A stretch of 64,000 nucleotides of DNA from Granulicatella sp041433555 (GTDB taxonomy: Bacteria; Bacillota; Bacilli; Lactobacillales; Aerococcaceae): positions 1 through 64,000 of the forward strand of contig NZ_JAPWBR010000006.1 of NCBI RefSeq assembly GCF_041433555.1. Reading direction: 5' to 3'. Made by a program: the position numbers and the translations under genes. Under the pieces are notes generated by a model, which saw only the letters and a list, made by a program, of their open reading frames with translations, did not search any database and had not been told where the DNA came from. Of this stretch, positions 58,829 to 64,000 are shown one piece after another. Each line of letters begins with the position of its first letter. Positions within the stretch are counted from its first letter, which is position 1.

Positions 58829-59521
58829 ATGAACGAGGATATTTCATTGCCAGAATTTATGAGAAACGAACTCGTAATCAAAACTCAGAAGGAACTTCGA
58901 CAGCGAAAAGGATATTTAATTTCAAAACGAATTTTTGATATTGTCGTTTCGTTATTACTTCTAGTTCCATTATCAATCGTCTTTTTAATCATTGCGATTG
59001 CAATCAAACTAGAAGATGGGGGCCCTGTGTTTTATAGACAGGAGCGCGTGACGACAAATGGACGCAAATTTAAAATATTTAAATTCAGAACGATGGTATT
59101 AAATGCGGATAAAGTAGGACCGCTTGTGACACAAGATCACGATCCACGTATTACAAAAGTTGGACGTCGTGTTCGTAATTATCGTCTGGATGAAGTAGCC
59201 CAGCTACTCAATGTATTAATTGGAGATATGTCTTTCGTAGGCGCAAGACCAGAAGTACAAAAATATGTAGATGCATATACACCAGAAATGCAAACAACCT
59301 TATTACTTCCTGCTGGAGTAACATCGATTGCAGCGATTGAATTTAGACACGAAGCAGAAAAGATTGCAGAGTGGACAAAACAAGGCTTAACAGTGGATGA
59401 AGCTTATATCAAACATATTTTGCCAGAAAAAATGCAATACAATATTGATTATTTAAAAAAATGTAGTTTAAAAAATGACATTGCGATCATGGTAAAAACT
59501 GTGATTGCAGTCTTAAAATAA
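58829..59521 (+). CDS. Priming sugar-phosphate transferase (WcaJ/PglC type)
   Basis: This 230-residue monotopic membrane enzyme of the bacterial sugar transferase family has one membrane hairpin (about 33-54). Then come 'GGPVFYRQERVTTNGRKFKIFKFRTM' (split over 62-87) with the catalytic Asp/Glu region, 'RRVRNYRLDEVAQLLNVL' and 'GDMSFVGARPEVQKYV'. It transfers a sugar-1-phosphate from UDP-sugar to undecaprenyl phosphate, starting a surface glycan. The ATG at 58829 follows AAAGGAG. The next two genes make the likely sugar, a UDP-4-amino-4,6-dideoxy-GlcNAc derivative. Confidence 0.9.
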   Translation: MNEDISLPEFMRNELVIKTQKELRQRKGYLISKRIFDIVVSLLLLVPLSIVFLIIAIAIKLEDGGPVFYRQERVTTNGRKFKIFKFRTMVLNADKVGPLVTQDHDPRITKVGRRVRNYRLDEVAQLLNVLIGDMSFVGARPEVQKYVDAYTPEMQTTLLLPAGVTSIAAIEFRHEAEKIAEWTKQGLTVDEAYIKHILPEKMQYNIDYLKKCSLKNDIAIMVKTVIAVLK

Positions 59522-59536
59522 CTTGGAGGAACCAAC

Positions 59537-60754
59537 ATGAAAGTTAGAAATATTCCATTCTCACCACCAGATATTACAGAAAAGGAAATTAACAATGTAG
59601 TCGAAGTACTACAATCTGGTTGGATTACAACAGGACCAAAAACAAAAGAATTTGAACGTCAATTAGCAGAATACATGGGCACGGAAAAAGTAGTCTGCTT
59701 GAACTCTGCAACTGCTGCGTTAGAGTTAGCATTGCGTGTTTTAGGCGTTGGACCTGGAGACGAAGTTATTGTTCCGGCATACACATATACAGCTTCTTGT
59801 AGTGTGATTGAACACGTTGGAGCAACACCAGTTATGGTTGATATCCAAGAAGACCATTTCGAAATGAATTATGATGCGTTAGCCGAAGCCATCACTGAAA
59901 AAACAAAAGTGGTTATTCCTGTTGAATTAGCAGGGGTTCCATGTGACTACCGTCGTATTTTCGAAGTAGTGGAATCAAAACGTGGGTTATTCCAACCATC
60001 TACAAACTTACAACGTTACTTTAACCGTATTATTGTTGTTTCTGACTGTGCACATGCAATTGGAACAACTCGTGACGGAGTTTCTGTTGCAAAAATCGCA
60101 GACTTTGCATCATTCTCATTCCATGCAGTTAAGAATTTAACAACTGCAGAAGGTGGATGTATTACATGGAATCCAGCAAACGAATTGGATTCTGAAGCAA
60201 TGTATAAAGAGTTCCAAGTGTACTCATTACACGGACAAACAAAAGACGCTTTAGCAAAAATCAAACCGGGTTCTTGGGAATACGATATTGTTATCCCAGG
60301 ATTCAAATGCAATATGCCAGATATTATGGCTGCAATCGGTTTAGCGCAATTAGAACGTTACCCACAATTATTGGAACGCAGAAAAGAGATCGTACGTCAT
60401 CTTGATAAAGGATTATCTGCGGATAAACGTATCCAAGTTTTACCTCACGAAGGTAAAGATTATGAATCTTCACGTCACTTATATATCACTCGTGTTCAAG
60501 GCGCAAGCTATGATCAACGTGGAGAAATTATTACAAAAATGGCGGAACGTGGCGTTTCATGTAACGTTCACTACAAACCACTTCCATTATTAACGGCTTA
60601 TCAAAATATGGGATTCCGTATGGAAGATTATCCAAATGCTTACCGCTTCTTTGAAAATGAAGTAACTTTACCATTGCATGGATTACTTAGCGATGAAGAT
60701 GTGGATTACATTGTTCAAAATTATTTAGAAGTGATTCAAGAAGTACTTGGATAG
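59537..60754 (+). CDS. DegT/DnrJ/EryC1 family sugar aminotransferase
   Basis: This is a 405-residue PLP-dependent aminotransferase. 'GWITTGPKTKEFERQLAEYM' (28-47), 'LNSATAALELALRVLGVGPGDE', 'DCAHAIGT' and the PLP-binding lysine in 'FSFHAVKNLTTAEGG' are present. It is slightly longer than typical PglE/ArnB (about 385), with an insert near residues 150-165 ('ESKRGLFQPSTNLQRYFNR'). It should add an amino group to C4 of a UDP-4-keto-6-deoxy-HexNAc made by the next gene product. Tightly linked on both sides (15 and 18 bases). Confidence 0.9.
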   Translation: MKVRNIPFSPPDITEKEINNVVEVLQSGWITTGPKTKEFERQLAEYMGTEKVVCLNSATAALELALRVLGVGPGDEVIVPAYTYTASCSVIEHVGATPVMVDIQEDHFEMNYDALAEAITEKTKVVIPVELAGVPCDYRRIFEVVESKRGLFQPSTNLQRYFNRIIVVSDCAHAIGTTRDGVSVAKIADFASFSFHAVKNLTTAEGGCITWNPANELDSEAMYKEFQVYSLHGQTKDALAKIKPGSWEYDIVIPGFKCNMPDIMAAIGLAQLERYPQLLERRKEIVRHLDKGLSADKRIQVLPHEGKDYESSRHLYITRVQGASYDQRGEIITKMAERGVSCNVHYKPLPLLTAYQNMGFRMEDYPNAYRFFENEVTLPLHGLLSDEDVDYIVQNYLEVIQEVLG

Positions 60755-60772
60755 TCAGGAGAGGATATTTAA

Positions 60773-62578
60773 ATGAATAATCGATTAAAAATTTTATTAT
60801 TATTCATCGTTGACTCGCTACTTGTTGTTGGATCAGTGTTTTTAGGATTTCGATTAGTAACAGAAGGATTAATTCGTAATATTCACGGATTAACGATTAC
60901 AGCGATTTTATCGTTAGTAGCCTATTATGTGTTCTCATATTTCTTCAATCTTTATTGGAGAGATTGGGAATACGCTAGTGTGTACGAAGTAATTACTGTC
61001 GTAAAATGTGTGTCAGCAACTGTCATCGTTTCAACAATTTCAGGGCTAGCGTTCTTCGATACGAAAATAACATGGCAATTCCTAATTGTCTGCTGGTTAT
61101 TACTTGTAATTTCGATTGGTGGAGTACGTTTATCAATGCGTGTCTTCCGTGAGTTCTTTGCGGATAGTAGCATTATGGAAAATGCAAAACCAACACTAAT
61201 TGTTGGTGCGGGAGCGGCTGGAACATTATTAGTTCGTCAAATGTTGATGCATCCAGCAATGCGTATGGATCCAATTGCCTTTGTCGATGATGATCCAGAT
61301 AAATTACGTAAAGATGTATACGGAGTTCGTATTTTAGGAGCTATCAAGGATATCGAACGCATTGTAGATACGATGGGGATTACTAAAGTCGTTATTGCGA
61401 TGCCATCACTTCCAATAAAAAAATTAAATGAAGTGTACGATGTCGCTCGTAAGACGGGTGCTGAATGTGTAATCTTACCAAATATTGATGATGTCATGAG
61501 TGGTAACTTACACGTACAACAACTACGAAATGTCGAAATTGAAGACTTATTAGGTCGTGATCCAGTTCATTTGGATCAAACGATGATTGAAAAACAACTT
61601 CGTGGCAAGAAGATTCTTGTAACGGGTGCAGGTGGTTCAATTGGTTCAGAAATTTGCCGTCAAGTGGCTAAATTTAAACCAAAAGAAATCGTTATTTTAG
61701 GGCATGGTGAAAATAGTATTTATCAACTGAATATGGAATTAGTTGGTAAATATTCTCAACACTTCACGATTACACCGGTGATTGCCGATGTGCAAGATCG
61801 CAAACGTATTTTCGAAGTGATGGACAAATACAAACCAGATGTGGTTTACCATGCTGCAGCGCATAAACACGTACCATTGATGGAATTAAACCCTCGTGAA
61901 GCGGTAAAAAACAATATTCTTGGTACAAGAAATGTTGCTGAAGCAGCAAGCCATGCACGTGTAAAAGCATTCGTAATGGTATCAACTGATAAGGCGGTTA
62001 ACCCACCAAATATTATGGGTGCTACAAAACGTCTATGTGAGATGATTGTTCAAGACATGGCGACACGTAGCGAGTATACAAAATTCGTTGCGGTTCGTTT
62101 TGGGAATGTATTAGGGTCACGTGGCTCAGTCATTCCGCTCTTCAAGAAGCAAATTGCTGAAGGGGGGCCAATTACAGTGACTCACCCGGATATCGTACGT
62201 TACTTTATGACGATTCCGGAAGCTGCTCAATTAGTTATTCAAGCTGGAGCACTTGCACGAGGCGGGGAAATCTTCGTACTCGATATGGGACAACCAGTGA
62301 AGATTGTGGACTTAGCGAAGAACTTAATTCGTCTTTCAGGATATGATGAAGGCGATATTGAGATTAAATTCACAGGGTTACGCCCTGGAGAAAAGATGTA
62401 TGAGGAGTTACTGAACGAAGGAGAAGTAAATCCAAAACAAGTCTTTCCTAAGATTCATATTGGAATTGCGGACAATTCTAAGATTAACCGCGTGTATAAT
62501 TTCATTGAAAACTTCGAGAGCTATACAGATCAACAATTACATGATGAATTGATTGATATTGCGAATAAAAAGAAATAG
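60773..62578 (+). CDS. UDP-N-acetylglucosamine 4,6-dehydratase, membrane-bound (PglF/CapD type)
   Basis: This is a 601-residue polysaccharide biosynthesis protein. Four transmembrane helices lie in the first 120 residues. A nucleotide-binding domain of CoA-binding type follows ('LIVGAGAAGTLLVRQML', about 142-158). A short-chain dehydrogenase domain starts near residue 280 with 'ILVTGAGGSIGSEICRQVA', 'VYHAAAHKHVPLMELNP' and 'VSTDKAVNPPNIMGATKR' (the family's altered active site). It makes UDP-4-keto-6-deoxy-GlcNAc (or its C5 epimer). Located after the aminotransferase; terminator follows. Confidence 0.93.
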   Translation: MNNRLKILLLFIVDSLLVVGSVFLGFRLVTEGLIRNIHGLTITAILSLVAYYVFSYFFNLYWRDWEYASVYEVITVVKCVSATVIVSTISGLAFFDTKITWQFLIVCWLLLVISIGGVRLSMRVFREFFADSSIMENAKPTLIVGAGAAGTLLVRQMLMHPAMRMDPIAFVDDDPDKLRKDVYGVRILGAIKDIERIVDTMGITKVVIAMPSLPIKKLNEVYDVARKTGAECVILPNIDDVMSGNLHVQQLRNVEIEDLLGRDPVHLDQTMIEKQLRGKKILVTGAGGSIGSEICRQVAKFKPKEIVILGHGENSIYQLNMELVGKYSQHFTITPVIADVQDRKRIFEVMDKYKPDVVYHAAAHKHVPLMELNPREAVKNNILGTRNVAEAASHARVKAFVMVSTDKAVNPPNIMGATKRLCEMIVQDMATRSEYTKFVAVRFGNVLGSRGSVIPLFKKQIAEGGPITVTHPDIVRYFMTIPEAAQLVIQAGALARGGEIFVLDMGQPVKIVDLAKNLIRLSGYDEGDIEIKFTGLRPGEKMYEELLNEGEVNPKQVFPKIHIGIADNSKINRVYNFIENFESYTDQQLHDELIDIANKKK

Positions 62579-62585
62579 ATTAATG

Positions 62586-62611
62586 GGTCGATGATTTCAT
62601 CGGCCTTTTTT
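62586..62611 (+). terminator. Terminator after the dehydratase gene
   Basis: GGTCGATG / CATCGGCC (one wobble) with ATTT loop and six T residues. Confidence 0.85.
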
Positions 62612-62681
62612 GATGATATTTCTGTTTTTATAAAAAGAACTATTTTATAATGAATTGAGAATAAAAAATAGGAGATTATTT

Positions 62682-63692
62682 ATGAAAGTTAGTATTATAA
62701 TTACCGCAAGAAATGAAGAAAAATACTTACCAATGCTATTTGAAGATATTCTAAACCAAACATTCCCACTTCAAAATATTGAAGTGGTGTTGATGGATTC
62801 AAACTCAACAGATAACACTAGGTTAGTGATGGAAGAATTTAAAAAAAATAACGAAAACTTGAGTGTTCAAATCGTTACAAACGAGCGCCAAATCCAGGCT
62901 GCAGGATTTAACGAAGGGGTTAAACATGCAACTGGGGATGTTGTTTTAAAAATCGATGCCCATTCTCGAATTCCAGCAGACTTTGTTCAAAAAAATGTAG
63001 ATGAAATCTTAGCGGGGGCTTATGTTTGTGGAGGCAATAGACCGACTGTTGTGGACTCAGCTGATGATTTTCCAAAGACTCTACATATCGTAGAAGAGTC
63101 AGCTCTTGGAAGCAGTATTGCGAATTATAGGAAATCAGATGTGAAAAGAAAAGTGAACTCTATTTTCCATGGGATGTATCGAAAAGAAGTTTTTGACAAA
63201 GTAGGACTAGCTGATGAAAGATTGTTGCGTACTGAGGATAACGAGTTTCATTACAGAGTGCGCAAAGCGGGATATGATATTATTTTTAATCCTGAAATTG
63301 AATCATACCAATATATTCGTCCAACTTTTACGAAGATGATTCAACAAAAATTTGCAAACGGATATTGGATTGGATTGACTTCACATGTTTGCCGTGATTG
63401 CTTATCTTTATTCCACTTTGGCCCAGGTGTATTTGTAGCGACTTTACTTGTATTAATGATGCTCACGCCAGTCAGTTTTGTACCACTTTTAACTGTAGTA
63501 TTCCTATATTTGTTAGCGGTGCTGGGGTTGTCTGTTTTTGAAATTTCTAAGCAAAAATTCAATCCAACATTACTACTAATCCCAGTCATTATGATTGCGA
63601 TTCACTTCGCCTATGGTGTTGGAACAATTAAGGGATGGATCTTTGGTTTTGAATTTAAAAAAGAATATTTTGGTGAAGAAGAAAAATCTTAA
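62682..63692 (+). CDS. Family 2 glycosyltransferase with C-terminal membrane helices
   Basis: This 336-residue GT2 enzyme has 'SIIITARNEEKYLPMLFEDI' (3-22), 'VLMDSNSTDNT', 'KIDAHSRIPADFV' (DxD-like) and 'RTEDNEFHYRVRKAGYDI' (ED catalytic base). Three hydrophobic segments close the protein (about 245-325). It resembles ExoA/succinoglycan-type transferases that extend lipid-linked oligosaccharides. The ATG at 62682 has AGGAG upstream. It is probably a member of the surface glycan cluster that continues past the window. Sugar specificity unknown. Confidence 0.88.
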   Translation: MKVSIIITARNEEKYLPMLFEDILNQTFPLQNIEVVLMDSNSTDNTRLVMEEFKKNNENLSVQIVTNERQIQAAGFNEGVKHATGDVVLKIDAHSRIPADFVQKNVDEILAGAYVCGGNRPTVVDSADDFPKTLHIVEESALGSSIANYRKSDVKRKVNSIFHGMYRKEVFDKVGLADERLLRTEDNEFHYRVRKAGYDIIFNPEIESYQYIRPTFTKMIQQKFANGYWIGLTSHVCRDCLSLFHFGPGVFVATLLVLMMLTPVSFVPLLTVVFLYLLAVLGLSVFEISKQKFNPTLLLIPVIMIAIHFAYGVGTIKGWIFGFEFKKEYFGEEEKS

Positions 63693-63728
63693 AATTACTA
63701 TAAATACTCATGAATTCAAGGAAATCTA

Positions 63729-63737
63729 TGATATAAT
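63729..63737 (+). promoter_or_regulatory. Extended -10 promoter of the LCP gene
   Basis: TGA followed by TATAAT (63732-63737), 33 bases before the start codon. Confidence 0.6.
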
Positions 63738-63769
63738 AAACTGATTGTATAGTTATTGGAGTGGAATGA

Positions 63770-64000
63770 ATGAGAGTAAATGAAGAAAAATTATCAAATA
63801 GAAGAAAACAAAGAAAAAATCAGAAAAGAAGAAAAATTGTTTTTACAGTATTGCTGGCAATTGTTGCAGTAATTATTGCTGGTGCTGCTTATGCATGGAG
63901 TCGTATTTCTAAAGCGGAAGATGCGATCCATCAAAAAGTAGAGACCGTCCAATTACGTGAGAAAGAATTAACAGACGATAGCAGCTTTTCGGTTCTTCTA
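63770..64000 (+). CDS. LytR-CpsA-Psr (LCP) family protein, N-terminal part
   Basis: These are the first 77 codons of a gene cut by the window edge. The start ATG at 63770 follows GGAGTGG. The N-terminus is very basic (residues 7-24), then a transmembrane helix (about 25-46), a stalk with charged residues, and 'DDSSFSVLL', the usual lead-in to the LCP domain ('LLGxD'). LCP proteins attach teichoic acids or capsule to peptidoglycan, which fits the preceding glycan genes. The catalytic domain is not in view. Confidence 0.75.
   Translation, partial: MRVNEEKLSNRRKQRKNQKRRKIVFTVLLAIVAVIIAGAAYAWSRISKAEDAIHQKVETVQLREKELTDDSSFSVLL

Overview
The window is 64 kb of low-GC, densely packed Gram-positive DNA. 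The ribosome binding sites are strong, GTG and TTG starts are common, and the gene sets are those of Lactobacillales: coaE-nrdR-dnaB-dnaI-thrS with a T-box, ptsHI, birA-bioY, a DUF1827 gene, and a macrodomain/class M sirtuin operon. A host-associated member of Carnobacteriaceae such as Granulicatella would fit, but no rRNA or other species marker is present, so this is an inference.

Layout. 1-0.3 kb: end of an ISL3-like insertion sequence. 0.3-3 kb: an N-formylglutamate amidohydrolase-like gene and pepF. 3.1-14 kb: an L-fucose locus, with a divergent DeoR-type regulator followed by fucA, fucI, PTS IIB-like, PTS IIA-like, a three-gene ribose-type ABC importer, fucK, fucU and fucO. 14.1-17.8 kb: a mannose-family PTS in two units (IIA-yajC-membrane protein, then IIB-IIC-IID). 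17.9-19.4 kb: bioY-birA on the minus strand with a recognisable BirA operator. 19.6-26.3 kb: murA, rho, ybaK and the yunD-yutD-HAD-DUF1461 cluster. 26.5-32.7 kb: a polyprenyl-phosphate glycosyltransferase with two tandem yfhO genes, the second interrupted by an in-frame stop. 32.8-39.5 kb: an amidase and a six-gene operon (OYE-like, LLM-like, GcvH-L, zinc macrodomain, SirTM, LplA2). 39.6-41.7 kb: pgpA-like, yumC-like and yuiD-like genes on the minus strand. 41.9-50.2 kb: housekeeping genes (cyclophilin, S1 protein, pgi, coaE, nrdR, dnaB, dnaI, T-box, thrS). 50.2-50.85 kb: a non-coding stretch with a 354-bp imperfect inverted repeat, a 25-bp tandem repeat and an attenuator-like promoter/terminator pair. 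50.85-56.4 kb: MATE transporter, HD phosphohydrolase, a 56-bp IS-like miniature element, DUF1827, ptsH and ptsI. 56.6 kb: a 49-residue DltX-like microprotein. 56.85-58.7 kb: a PanT-like ECF component and coaBC. 58.8-64 kb: start of a cell-surface glycan locus (priming sugar transferase, aminotransferase, 4,6-dehydratase, glycosyltransferase, start of an LCP-family gene).

How it fits together. The fucose locus imports L-fucose by ABC transporter, converts it through fuculose and fuculose-1-phosphate to DHAP and lactaldehyde, and reduces lactaldehyde to propanediol. With the adjacent GalNAc-type PTS it suggests growth on host mucin or blood-group glycans. General PTS proteins HPr and EI are also here; HPr could phosphorylate the two orphan PTS domains in the fucose operon. 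The macrodomain/SirTM operon is a reversible protein ADP-ribosylation module coupled to lipoylation of a GcvH-like carrier. It is known from staphylococci and streptococci, and here its ene-reductase member has lost recognisable active-site residues.

The most interesting items are the orphan PTS IIA/IIB pair inside an ABC-type fucose operon, the SirTM module with its altered OYE protein, the stand-alone DltX-like peptide, and the large non-coding inverted repeat. None is proven here to be a new system.
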